In this document: one piece after another, positions 14,801 through 25,680 of the stretch
Layout of the letters: every line of letters begins with the position of its first letter
How positions within the stretch are numbered: position 1 is the first letter of the stretch
Assembly: GCF_018691265.1 (NCBI RefSeq)
Contig: NW_024881278.1
Span: forward strand, 62,001 to 126,000
DNA length: 64,000 nt
Direction: 5' to 3'
Origin: Tyto alba
Lineage: Eukaryota; Chordata; Aves; Strigiformes; Tytonidae
Program-made: the position numbers and the translations under genes
The notes under the pieces: model-generated
The model's database searches: none
The model's input: only the letters and a program-made list of their open reading frames with translations
Told to the model about the DNA's origin: nothing

Positions 14801-17800
14801 ATGTTTTGTAAAATACTGCTGAATCATTATACACTGTTTTACACTGCTACTGCAGACTAGAGGGTTTACCACAGTGGGAGAAAAAATGATCGAATCCATT
14901 TCATCTACAATGAGAAGTGCTATAACACACACAGCTAGGGAAAAGCAAAATAGGAACTGACTGAAATTTATAATCGTCTTGAAGTAATTGCACTTGCTCA
15001 GCTTCATCTAAGAATAAAACCATTACTTATAATTGTTGTGAATTAAATGCAGTATCTAATAAATATAAAAGTTCATTTTATCACTCTCAGAAATACAGTA
15101 AAGGTTACAGATCTGCAAAGTGAACCTCCCTTTTATTCATGACAATCGTTGGTCCATTTTATCTGTCACTTAACCAGATATTAACAGAAACAAAATCCCC
15201 AAGAAGTTCTACATTAAACAAAACCTCCCCTCCCTTTCACCTCCCTATCCCTGCAAGAACGGACAACTTTAGATGCACAGCAAGGAGAAACAAGCCTGTT
15301 AAAACTTCACAAATCTCCAACAAGCCCAAGCAGGGGAGGGTGTTTGAAGCTCATTCCATCACACTACTGCCACCTGGTAACGCTGTTGCAGCAATCAAAG
15401 ATCCAAAACTCCAACAGCCCATTTTTTCCACTGTTGCAACACCAGAGACATCCTGATCTACACAGCTGTGAGGGGAAAAAAAAAAAAAAAGTGGATATAT
15501 TCAACATGAACCATTGAATCAGGTTCAGTTAATAAGGGTAGTACAGAAACACACAATTATGCATAGTTAGACCATTTAAAGAGCAGGCACTATCCTACAG
15601 ACATTCAGATTTCTCTGCATAACAGTTGACAAAAACGTGTAGCACAGGCCAAGTTGGCCCTACACAGATCCCAAACAGGCCCACTTGAACTCTTTATCAG
15701 AGCTGTAACGTGCCAGCAAGCATCGCCACTGCTTCTCATCTCACTAACCAAGTATCACTGCCTCAGATATCTGCAGTTGTGGTCTGACAGACTTGTAGGA
15801 AATGGACAGTTCTGAGCATCAGCACAAAGGCTGATGCTGGTTAAACCCAGCATGTATGTAAAAGACGCACAACTGCCACACCCTCTTTGACAGAAAACTA
15901 AGCTTTCTCCTCAAAAATAGCAACCAAAAAACACCACACTGATTGTACTGACAGATAAGAAATGGTATACCAACATCAATTAAAATTATAATAAATTAGA
16001 GATACAGCACCCAGAAACAATCATGGTGTCCACTGCAATTTTTAGTCAGTCACACAGTGCCCCAAACCAGAGAAATACCATCACCTTCAGTAGCAGAAAT
16101 CATAATCACAAAGACATTACATTCCAGTATCTGAAAAACTATCAACTTCAATTTCTTGCACTTCTCCTAACAAAAATCCTCACCATGCCACTGTAAAAGC
16201 TTGTGTTCAAACTGTGTTATGTTTACAACATCAGTTTAGCACTTAGATTAACAGGTGATATAAAATTTTTTACCCCCTTGGGGTTTTGCTGGCCCATACC
16301 AACATTGCTGCCACTGCACAGCTACAGTTAAATGTCTACTGAATATTATCCTGTAACTCCCAGTGATTTTCTGAACTCAGAGGATGTAAAATACAGAGTT
16401 CACACCTCAGGATGCAAACTCATCTGTGGCCTTAACCACAGCAACTCTCTACTATAAATCAGGACTAAAACCAGTTTGTCTGCCAGCATATAACCTGGTT
16501 TACATTGAAAAATTATGATGAAATGACAAAGGACCTAATCTTACTTTCACTGAAGTCAGTAGCAGAACTCCCACTGACTTCAATAAGAGCAAAAGCCAAC
16601 AGTAGATCTCCAAAAATGATTATTATTCTCTTCAGAGCACCATATGCATTTCTTATCAGCCCCCTGCAGAAGGATGATGGTGTCTTAGCTTTCCTTTAAT
16701 ATTGCCTCATAGAAAAGCATCTCAGACTGTCAGCACTGATCTAACCTCTATGACCACCTGAGGAATACAGTATGACCTCAGCATATAACCTGAAGAAAAG
16801 AATCAAGCCCTGTGGAAGAAGAAAGAGGCATACCAGCAGTAATGACTCAGAGATAACCTTGTAACTAATAAAAAAAGGTCACTGCTATATTTTAAGGAAA
16901 TCTTGTTTATTGTGTAGAGAGGAATAGATGCTTATACATCTAAGATTCACAGAATAGTATTTGCTTTTATATATACAAGTATTTTGATATTTCGCAGGGA
17001 ATTTGCAAGAAGAATTTCAATCAAATGGAAAACTATATTCTGAAAGTCATGCAGAAATACATTTTGATCCTCTCTGGGTTAAAAAAAAAAGAGTAAAAGA
17101 GAAAACTTTGTTACACAATTAAAGCCACTTGTCATATGTTTAAGCATAAAAATTGTATGTGGCCTTTTTGGAACTGCAGAAGAAACAAATGTCAGAATGG
17201 CTTTTGAACAGAAAAGGGTGATATAAAAGTAGTTATGTAGTTAATAGACTTTTCACAAGATTTAACAAAAGTAACAAGACAGAACCTGCACTTTTCAAGT
17301 ACCTTTCCTCTTTAAGTCATTTAGAAGCAGTCAGAGCGAGCATTAGTATTTAATTCCTGAATCTAGTATAAAGGAAAACTTAAAGATCATATACTCAGAC
17401 ACTTTAGTTTTGACCATGGTATGCAGTTTCAAACCTATGCCATACCAAATCCAGTAAGAATCTACTAGCTATGCTTTCCTCTTAAGTGAGCTGACAGAAC
17501 ACCTGGCAGCTGCTTGCTGGGACAAACTTCACACAGAAAGCAACAGTGCCTGATTCCTATTGCACAGGCCGGGATTCAGGTAAATTTGCCTTGCCTGCTA
17601 CACAGTAAAGAGCAGCTTCACTGCAGTAGTTACAGGTGCTAGTTATGGGTTTGGCCATTAAGGCATTCTTCCAGGAAGACACACATAGCACCTGAACCTG
17701 GGCCTTTCCCATTCAATAGTTGTTTGCACAGAACTCAACAGAGCACATAAAGTACGACTTGGAATGGGAAGCTCTATTCAGATTGCCTGTCATTCCTTTC

Positions 17801-19773
17801 CCAGTGCAAGCAATTCATTCACCAATGAAACTGTATAGAAGAAAAAAAAAAAAAAAAAAAAAAAAGAGAGTGACCATTGCTACCTGGCCACAGCAGAGAC
17901 AATACAAACCATTAACATACCTCCTTTGGAAAGAAAAAACATTAATACTTTAGTTACTGCTCAGCTAATTAACCCATGCTACTGACAAGTGTTCATCAGA
18001 GTAAGATTCTGCATATATCCATTTCCTACTTTTCTGTATCAACAAGAGATCATCACAGCACCTTGCTGAAGCATCCTCCTGCACAGAGGTACTCTTTGCC
18101 CTGAGCCATTGTACATTTTACAGGTGTCCTAACTTGTATAATTGCAATATAGGTGCCCCCAGTTTTCTCCTTCTTTGCTGAACAAGATTGAAAAGATAAA
18201 GCAGTTGCCCTTTCTTGAGCAGCTACTTCACAGTACATCAGAGGTAGAAGGATAATTCAATTCCATACAATTTTTATAGAAGTGAATTACTAAACAAATC
18301 AAGGTTTTCCTCCAATATGAAATATGGCTATCAAATAAAAGTGGATTCAAGTAATCTGCAAGTACTGTACCTCCCTCTGCAGTCAGTATGTAAGTTGTGC
18401 AAATACATCTGCAAAATGAACTCTTGCATATTCCCTACAAAGATCAGTATGTCAATAAAGAAAACCTCTACAAGTTAAAACCCATAAATAATAACATTTT
18501 TATATTATCTTACTTGTTGAAATCAAGGAACACAATATGGAAACTTAAATTCTTCATGTAAGTGCTATGCCTATTAAAGGATGGGGAAATGCATGGGTTT
18601 TGCTGCTGTTTCAGAAAGGGTGAGATTCCTTGATACTTCTGGCACTTACTCTCTTGGAACTTGACAGAAATTTGCAATGTCCCATTCTAAGAGTGTTTTC
18701 CTGTTACTTCTAATAAATATCCAAAATAAAGTGCATTTTTTAAAAGTTACATTAACTGATCCATCAATGACAGAGAAGTATATTTTATAGTTCACCTATT
18801 GCATCTTTATTTAACACTATTTATAACCTTAATAGAGCCTTTTACCAAGATTTGTACAGCATCAACTTCTTCACATATATACCCTGAGACAGCATTATTT
18901 TCCCTGTTGAATTGTTAGAGAACACTTGACACTTACCCTTGGGCCAGCTGTAGATATTTGCTAAAATGTAACTCCTTAACAGGCCTTTTTTCTTTTTTCT
19001 TTTTTTTTTCCAAACCTCACCTACTCTCTGTATTTGTTTTATAACCTCCTTGTTGAATACTAGGTATGTGTTTAACTTTACTCAAACAGTAGAAGTTCAT
19101 CACTGACAATAATGAACAGTTAAGGAGCCAATTCACATGAGCAAGTTTTACACATATGATGAGGGCTCTAGATGTTGACATAACTTCAAGTATCTGTTCA
19201 AGTAGATAGCACTGTAGCACATAATACCTGAGGGGATACAAAAACATACAGCACTGCGCTACTATATTTCTGTAAAACAAGTCTCAAGTAACTAACTTAC
19301 TACAAGTTACCAGGTTCTTCTGCTGTAGTGTGACATCTGTCCTTCACATTTTAGTGTCTGAACACTGTTGCAAACTAAGTTACTCACATTATGGCCAGCT
19401 GTCTCCTTAACACTGGTAGCATCACATTACAAAACTCAGAACACCTTTATTCCAACTTAATTTACATCTGCTTTTTCCCTTGGACATGTGAAAACAGTTT
19501 TTTAAAATAATTATCAGATCTTGCAATATTTTTCTTCTGCTAAAAAACTTTGTGCCTTACGGCAAGAGCATCTCACCATTAAAATACAGAAGACTAAACT
19601 GCATTTTCTACTGCACACAATGAAAACAATGAAGGCAAATGAATGTCATTTATTTATTTTTAAATCAAAATTAAGCTTTTGAAGATCCATTCTTCTGCTC
19701 TCACCAGAGGTCTGCAAGATCCTTGTATCACAAACACTCAAGACAGAGTACTAACAGCACTTCATGTTTTGTT
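8881..19773. other. Gene-free AT-rich stretch
   Basis: No exon series, RNA gene or clear transposon was recognised. Open frames are short and compositionally unconstrained (for example 14353-14622 minus and 15139-15456 plus). It includes a 24-base A run at 17842-17865 and one ancient-repeat candidate near 16551. It probably represents intergenic sequence upstream of the radial-spoke pseudogene; a distant unrecognised intron cannot be excluded. Confidence 0.55.
16535..16600. repeat. Possible ancient amniote repeat with short hairpin
   Basis: The text around TGAAGTCAGT (16551-16560) and its exact reverse complement ACTGACTTCA (16573-16582) forms a 10-bp stem with a 12-base loop. The wording (cactgaagtcagt, actcccactgacttcaat) resembles an old interspersed repeat widespread in bird and reptile genomes. 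I recall the family only by its look and cannot name it. Confidence 0.35.
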
Positions 19774-20028
19774 TGATAGGATTCGTCTTTGCTCAGGCCA
19801 ATACCAGCCTGTTCAAAATAAAAGTCTGTTTCCATCACATTAGGTAGAGGGGTCTCTCCCTGGGAAAGAAGATCCAGAGTTAGAGCTGCAAAATAGTATT
19901 ATTATCTATTTGAAAAATTAAATCTGTTATCCACTGAATGTTATACTTCACTTTCCTGTAGCACCACTCATTCTCTCAAAGTGCTTTGTGGACATGCATT
20001 CCACTATCATCGAGAAAAATTAAAAATA
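19774..20028 (-). repeat. Left arm of perfect 255-bp inverted repeat
   Basis: Read on the minus strand, this segment equals 23028-23282 base for base; I found no mismatch when reading the two arms against each other. It is an inverted extra copy of the last 169 bases of RSPH4A intron 2, the AG acceptor and the first 86 bases of exon 3. It cannot be the native copy, because the exon continues only at the right arm. The arm ends 74 bp before the RSPH4A start codon, so it has replaced or displaced the upstream promoter DNA. The loop between the arms is 20029-23027 (2,999 bp). Confidence 0.95.
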
Positions 20029-20102
20029 GGCGATAATTTTGAGCGGAGCTGACGGCGACGGGAGGGGCGGTTGGGTGCCCCTGGGCCGGGCCGGGCCAGG
20101 CC
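20029..20102 (+). promoter_or_regulatory. Remnant GC-rich leader of RSPH4A
   Basis: These 74 bases separate the inverted-repeat arm from the start codon. The second half is very GC-rich (ggggcgg at about 20062, then cgggccgggccgggcc), with an Sp1-like GC box. That fits the 3' edge of a CpG-type promoter. Everything further upstream is the AT-rich inverted arm, so most of the original promoter seems lost or moved. Confidence 0.45.
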
Positions 20103-20843
20103 ATGGCCGAGCCTCCCGAGGAGTCCCCGCCGGAGGGTGTCCCGCGGGAAGGCCCCGGGGAGCACTTGGAGAGCGGAGACAGCCCCGACCGGCCCGAGCC
20201 GTACGCTGCCCACCCGGCTCAGTGGGGCCCCGGGCAGCCACCTTCTGAGGGCTTCGAGTCTGAACGAGACCCTTATCAGCCTCAGCAGTCGGAACCGGGA
20301 CCAGTTTTCTTATCAATACCAGGGGGTAAGGCGAAGGAGTCAGCCACAAGGACCCGACCAAGACCCCTACCAAGCACAAGGCCGAAGAGGATGTGTCGGC
20401 CAGACCCATGCACCAGGAGAAGCACTGTAGCAATCCCAGACCCCAATTCAACACCACTGCGATCTGCAGAGAGCAGAACATGGCTCTTACAAGCTGCAAG
20501 TGCCAGCAGTAGACATCGGCCAGAGATCCACGCTGGTACAGGACTCTCATCAAGCATCCGAGGCAAGGCAAAGCGTGTGTCAGTCATATGTGCTAGGATT
20601 AGACCCTTCCCAAACACAGGAATCAATAGCTGCCTATCAGACATATACAGTAGGACAAGATCCCTATCAAGCCTATGAACATGGGCATGGCCCCTCTCAG
20701 ACACATGAACCAGGTTATGGTCTTTATGAGCCAAGATACAATCCATATGATGATCAGATACCCCATCCCGAATCCTGAATGCTGGCAATTGAGAATGCAA
20801 AAGCCACTTTACTGAAGAGCAGCACAACATCTGGCCTGAACTT
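20103..20843 (+). pseudogene. RSPH4A: RSPH4A exon 1 (frameshift, two stops)
   Basis: The start MAEPPEESPPEG lies in a GC-rich context. The N-terminus is low-complexity and contains spaced DPYQ-type units (ERDPYQPQQ, DQDPYQAQG, GQDPYQAYE) plus related DPSQTQ and GPSQTH. The frame moves by +1 around 20288-20292, where an extra G in TCGGAAC puts the DPYQ units into the next frame. In that frame TAG occurs at 20428-20430 and TGA at 20776-20778. The TGA falls just before the conserved segment MLAIENAKATLLKSSTTSGL, which corresponds to the IQNAKAYLLKTSSNSGF region of RSPH4A. The donor is TT|GTAAGT after 20843. The N-terminal region is poorly conserved in this family, so the repeat pattern may be lineage-specific. 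Confidence 0.85.
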
Positions 20844-21350
20844 GTAAGTCTGAAAAAGGGACACAACTGAAAGGGGTAGGAAGTATGAGTGGAGAGAAAA
20901 GCATTGTTGGTAAAAGGGCAAAGGGTCATGCTAAGAAAGTGAGGGATACCAGGGGGTTATATATAGAAGGGGGGAATATGTTATAAATGCACTAGTTCAT
21001 TGCTATGTGATACTTATATGTGTCCAGCATCTTTCTGAATCAAAATTCCTAAGGGAATTTATTATAGAGTTAAAAGGGAAACTAATTTGATTAATAGCAG
21101 GTTTAAAATCGGCTTCAGCTCCTGTGGCAGATACAGTGTATACCAAAAATGGAAGATGAGACTACTCCTAAGTATATTACAAAATCAGGCTAGTTTCAAG
21201 ACTAATTTCTCATAATACTCCATGATCCCCTTTCATCTAACTGTTCCAACAATTTCTCCAAAGATCCAGGTGATTAGAGACTACTTTTGGTATCAAAAGC
21301 ATAATATTCTAAGACTCTTTTATAGTAAGCCAATAATACTTATATGACAG

Positions 21351-21582
21351 ATATGATCATCTTGCTAATGTGCTTACAAACATCCTGGATGAACAGCCCA
21401 AAAATGCAGTAGACATAACTGAGAATATCAGCAAGGATGTGAAATGGGCTCACTTTCAGAAAAAAATGGACACTCTTCAAGATGAACATGAGATTCTTCC
21501 AACATTTGAAGCTGCAGAAAAGCATAAAGCTTTGTTCCTCAAGGCAAATGGGGAAGGAGATGAAGCACTAGAAGAAGAGATA
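21351..21582 (+). pseudogene. RSPH4A: RSPH4A exon 2 (intact)
   Basis: The acceptor is TATATGACAG and the exon begins by completing a leucine codon, then reads [20 protein letters not shown] and continues to [20 protein letters not shown] without a stop. It ends ATA|GTGAGT in phase 0, which fits exon 3. It covers the dimerisation/docking-like N-terminal part of the radial spoke head domain. An open frame that runs on past the donor (to 21681) is intron readthrough. Confidence 0.9.
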
Positions 21583-21958
21583 GTGAGTTATTATCAGGGA
21601 AAAACAGATATTGTATATACCAGAGAATGGGTGAGATGGAGGGAAGGGAAAGAAGGGAGGAAGCTGTGGTCTCCTTTATAGTATTGCTTCTCATGATCAT
21701 ATAAATAATTGCAGCCACAGTACTATGTACGCTCTTCATAGTTGAGTTGGTCCCATGTCTAGTTGTGAAGAAAAAACCCCCATCTGGTTACTTAGTTGGG
21801 ATTTTTTCCTGTAGTAGATCTAATATCCTGAGCCTTTAAAATCCTAGATGTTCCAGAGATGATGAACAGAAAATAAAGTTTACAATATCTCCCATATGCC
21901 CGTTCAGCAGGTAATATTGCATCCAAATTTCTTTTATCTAAAAGTAACATTTCTTTAC

Positions 21959-22792
21959 CTAAAGTGACCCTAATTCTGGACATCAGTTCAAGAATATTGT
22001 GCACAGCAGCTACTGTAAAATAGAGAATGGAGAATTTTGTGATCCTTCCAGCTCCAGATGTGGTTCCAGTATGTTCTTCTCCAACTAAAAAAAAAAAATG
22101 TTTATAATGAAGAACTACTAGAATAGGAAATTCACTTCTTAAAACAAGGTATTTTTCAGTATTCAGTTGCTTATATGCAGAAGCATTCATACCCAATGAA
22201 AAGTTAAGACAATTCTTATAATAACCAAGGGAAACTAATCAACAAGATGTTGATTTTCATATGAAGTTGCCAGTACATATTAAAAATGAATTGCCATTGC
22301 AGAATACAAATACTAACAGCAGAAAAGATAGTGTCTTTAATCTTTTTCCATAGACTATTACTTATTTTACAGTAACAGCATACAAAAGTAAAAATGGGAA
22401 AAAAAGTAAGGTACTTCTGAAAGGAATTTAGATTTTTTTTTTTTATTCCTGTCTATCTTGCTTTCCTATAAGAAACCTGGAAGGGCCAAAGAAATTCCAT
22501 ACGAAACTAGTACAACTCCCAAATTCCCTACCCTGCCATGTACAACTTCTAGTATCTTTGTCTGTGTGATATAGTCACCTACCCCCATGAAATGTGAGAA
22601 GGGTGATAAAGCGAATATAAATACTTAATGAAATCTTGGTTATTGGCGTAATTCTGCTTCCCATGAAGACAGATGGAGTCTTATAATGGACTTCAGTAAC
22701 AGCAGGGGCCAGTATTTTAAAAGATGCAGGTAGCTTTTTGTCAGGGTTTCCAAAAGAACATTTACTCCTGAGAAATTTTGCTGGTCCAGTGT
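21959..22792 (-). other. Candidate two-exon antisense gene piece in RSPH4A intron 2
   Basis: On the minus strand two stop-free blocks have splice-like borders and matching phase. The upstream block 22583-22792 follows TATATTTAG and ends GGGG|GTAGGT. The downstream block 21959-22084 follows a T-rich tract ending TTTTTTAG and ends TTTAG|GTAAAG. Joined, they are in phase (G plus TT gives valine), giving about 111 codons. Fragments read FLRSKCSFGNPDKKLPASF and GTTSGAGRITKFSILYF. I recognise no family and see no start, stop or further exons. The agreement may be chance, or a fragment of an unrelated gene. Confidence 0.25.
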
Positions 22793-23027
22793 CTAAATAT
22801 ATAAAATATGTGTTACATTTTCCCCAAATGCATCTGCCACAAACACAAGGAAACACAGTGACACTGTTTGCAGGCATCACGGGCCTCTTACATAGCTGAC
22901 ATGCCCTAGCACTGAAGTTCTTTGTAGATCCTGTGTAAGAATTCTGATTTCACTTACTTTGCAGTAATTAGGAGTTTGAATTTTGAATCCTGTATTTTAA
23001 AATCTGTGTTCTCTACCTGTAAAATGG

Positions 23028-23282
23028 TATTTTTAATTTTTCTCGATGATAGTGGAATGCATGTCCACAAAGCACTTTGAGAGAATGAGTGGTGCTACAG
23101 GAAAGTGAAGTATAACATTCAGTGGATAACAGATTTAATTTTTCAAATAGATAATAATACTATTTTGCAGCTCTAACTCTGGATCTTCTTTCCCAGGGAG
23201 AGACCCCTCTACCTAATGTGATGGAAACAGACTTTTATTTTGAACAGGCTGGTATTGGCCTGAGCAAAGACGAATCCTATCA
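23028..23282 (+). repeat. Right arm of perfect 255-bp inverted repeat (native copy)
   Basis: This is the source copy: it runs from RSPH4A intron 2 through the acceptor CTTTCCCAG into the first 86 bases of exon 3, with gene sequence continuing on both sides. Its exact reverse complement is at 19774-20028. The arms stop sharply at both ends, with mismatches at 19773/23283 and 20029/23027. Confidence 0.95.
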
Positions 23283-23952
23283 CATATTCCTTGCCCTTAA
23301 AAAACTAATTAGTGTTCAGCCAATCCAAAGCTGTCGCTTCTGGGGCAAAATTTTGGGCCTGGAGATGAACTATATTATAGCTGAAGTGCAGTATCATGAA
23401 GGGGAAGAGGAAGAGGAAACAGAAGAGGAAGAAGTTACTGAGGAGGGAGGGAAAGAGACAGGTGAGGTTGAAGATGAAGATGAGGAGAATGAAAAAGAAG
23501 ACAAACCACCAAAGTCCACCTATAAGCCCCCACCTGTCATCCCAAAAGAAGAAAATGGGACTGGGGCTAATAAATATGTCTATTTTGTCTGTAATGAGCC
23601 AGGCAAACCCTGGGTAAACTTGCCTCCAGTGATGCCAGCTCAGATTGTCTGTGCCAGGAAAATCAAGAAGTTCTTCACTGGTAGGCTGGATGCTCCTGTT
23701 GTGAGCTTTTCTCCTTTCCCTGGAAATAAGGCCAATTACCTGCATGCGCAGATAGCTCAGATCTCAGCAGGAACCCAGATCTCTCCCATTGGATTTTACC
23801 AGTTTGCAGAGGAGGAAGGAGAGGAAGAGGAGGAGGAGGGAGGAGAAAGAGACACATATGAAGAATACTCTGATTTTCAGCCTCTTCATGTGACTGAAAT
23901 GGTGGATTCTCTCTCCACATAGGTACACCACATACAGGGTATTCTAAAGCAG
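23197..23952 (+). pseudogene. RSPH4A: RSPH4A exon 3 (premature stop near end)
   Basis: The largest exon encodes the core of the radial spoke head domain: [20 protein letters not shown], then [20 protein letters not shown], an acidic stretch rich in Glu (about 23398-23500), [37 protein letters not shown], and a second Glu run (23810-23850). All of these match the family closely. In-frame TAG at 23920-23922 lies where family members have tryptophan in an NWVHH motif; the text reads DSLST, stop, VHHIQGILK, so TGG to TAG is the simple explanation. The donor is AAGCAG|GTATGT. Only this one lesion affects the exon. Confidence 0.92.
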
Positions 23953-24053
23953 GTATGTTCTGGCATAGCTCACACTGACCTTGGATACCATTCACACTGT
24001 AGTACTCGTAGGGTTTCAGAAGGTAAATGTCTCTCCTCACCTGCACATTTGAA

Positions 24054-24498
24054 TGGGAAGATTGATGACACGGACTCCGATGTTAAGATGGAAGACCCTT
24101 TATTATTCAGAAAGCTGCGTTTTTATCCCCCTACAAAGTTGTCCATGCCCCCAGCAAAAGTGCTTACCATACATTACTCACACATCTATTCTAACATTTG
24201 ATTGGCTAGCTTAACTATGCATGTCATTTTTTCCCTTGTCACAATGACTTGCTTTTTTACTTTTTTTGCTCCAGGCATTAAGTCCTCTGTTGTTCACTGA
24301 TAACTTCCTTATTTTTCTGTTATTCAAAAACCTTATTTTCTGTTATTCCAAAACCTTGAAGGTCTGTTGTTATCTTATTTTTCTGTTATTCAAGGTCTGT
24401 TGTGACCTTATTTTTCTGTTATTCAAAACCCTTATTTTTCTTTTATTCAGAAGCCTCCAAGGGCATCATGGCCTTCGTTGACGTAAAATGTCTCCACA
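24054..24498 (-). mobile_element. Solo LTR of an endogenous retrovirus, antisense
   Basis: On the minus strand this 445-bp block begins TGTGGAGACATTTTACG and ends AATCTTCCCA, the TG...CA form of an LTR. It is flanked by the identical hexamer TTTGAA (24048-24053 and 24499-24504, plus strand), a 6-bp target duplication. Inside are, in order on the minus strand, a U3 with tandem repeats, a TATA-like GGGATAAAAACGC (about 24116-24129), a polyadenylation signal AATAAA (24099-24104) and a U5-like tail (GGAGTCCGTGTCATCA). No internal retroviral sequence remains, so it is a recombined solo LTR within RSPH4A intron 3. The 6-bp duplication fits beta- or alpharetrovirus-like avian families; I cannot name the family. 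Confidence 0.85.
24307..24450. repeat. Tandem repeat in LTR U3
   Basis: About five imperfect copies of CCTTATTTTTCTGTTATTCAAAA are arranged at irregular 22-43 base spacing, some separated by AGGTCTGTTGT spacers. Repeats of this kind inside a U3 region are commonly enhancer units. Confidence 0.8.
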
Positions 24499-24504
24499 TT
24501 TGAA

Positions 24505-25541
24505 CTATTCACCAGAAATGGTATTGGACTGAAATATTTTTCTGCAGAAAATATGTTTGATATAGTATATAGTGTATAAATATGCTGTACATATTTACAT
24601 ATGTTATATATCTATATGTGTGTATATATATATATTTAGGAACCTTCTAGGTTTAGTACTTTTTTCATTATGTGTTCTTGAGATCGAAACATATCTTTAG
24701 GTAACAGTATGGAGTTAGGCCTTGATAGATAACAAAAATTTCTTTTAATCTTCTATATTAAGTTTTCTCTTTTGAAGTCTTTACTTGACAAAAATGTTTT
24801 AAATTCTCTTTTCTCAGGTAGGGTGCTAACATGCAGATAGCTTCTGATTGCATGCTAAATGGAACCTATTTGATGTTTTCTTCTGGTTTGTTTTCTGTTG
24901 CTTCCTTTCTGCTGTGAAGCATGCAAATGAAAAAGCTTAAAAGCTTGTGATATCAGGGTAGTGCTGAAAGGAGGTATTACTAATTTGATGATCATTGCTG
25001 GTTGACTTGCTGGACAGTCTACCAATTCAAGAATGCTAGTGTAAAATAACAGCAAATGGTAGGAAATAAGGTTTAAAATTATTACCAGCAAAACAATAGT
25101 TGTAAAAATAAAATCTATGTGCATTAGAATCTTAAGAACATTTTGTTAGGTTCCTCTGGTAGCTAAATAACAAGGCAGACTTTAAAAGGAAAGGGCAAAG
25201 TCCATCAGTTAAGCATCTTAGTTTGCAGTAACTGATCATCTAGCAAGAATATAAACCAAATTGGCAAGGAACTGATGACTAACTAAAAAAAATCTTATGA
25301 CAGACATATAAGGTTATTCTGAAATAGTAAACAAGGATGAGGGAGGAATGAGGGATATAGGGAACACTCTGCCAAAAGGATATAGTTCTGCCAACAATAT
25401 ACCAACTATGGAATATACATTTTTTTCTTCCCTCCCCCTCCCTTAACTGGGTGTGCATGTGCCTGAGCCAATTGTTTTAAGTGGCTTGCATTCTTTCAGT
25501 GATTGTTACATGTATTTATTATTTTTCTATATCAATTATAG
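24505..25541 (+). other. RSPH4A intron 3, 3' part
   Basis: Non-coding, with a TA/TG-rich simple repeat at about 24613-24636. No exon or RNA gene seen. It ends with the acceptor ATCAATTATAG before exon 4. Confidence 0.7.
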
Positions 25542-25680
25542 GGTCGCTATGTTTGGCTTAATCCTTTTCAAAAATCAGAGGAGGAAGAAGAAGAAGAATA
25601 GGAAGAGAAAGCAGAGGATCCAGATGACCTACAGCAAGAAATAGGACCTCCTCTTCTCACTCCACTCTCTGAAGATGAAG
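25542..25680 (+). pseudogene. RSPH4A: RSPH4A exon 4 (premature stop)
   Basis: Reads GRYVWLNPFQKSEEEEEEE, then TAG at 25599-25601, then [20 protein letters not shown] and PLSEDE. This matches the family segment GRCNWFNSIQKNEEEE...LPLLTPISED. The stop lies inside the Glu run, so GAG to TAG is a one-base change. It ends GAAG|GTATTC in phase 1. Confidence 0.9.

Noticed and set aside
15139..15456. 105-codon open frame
   Set aside because: No domain, repeat or splice context; compositionally like random AT-rich DNA.
20007..20929. Several long open frames on both strands around RSPH4A exon 1, including 20020-20571 and 20282-20929 minus
   Set aside because: They are shadows caused by the high GC content and the repeated codons of exon 1; the + strand text alone matches a family.
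24307..24450. CRISPR-like regular repeat array
   Set aside because: Spacing is irregular, units are AT-rich and imperfect, and they lie in a retroviral LTR of an animal genome.
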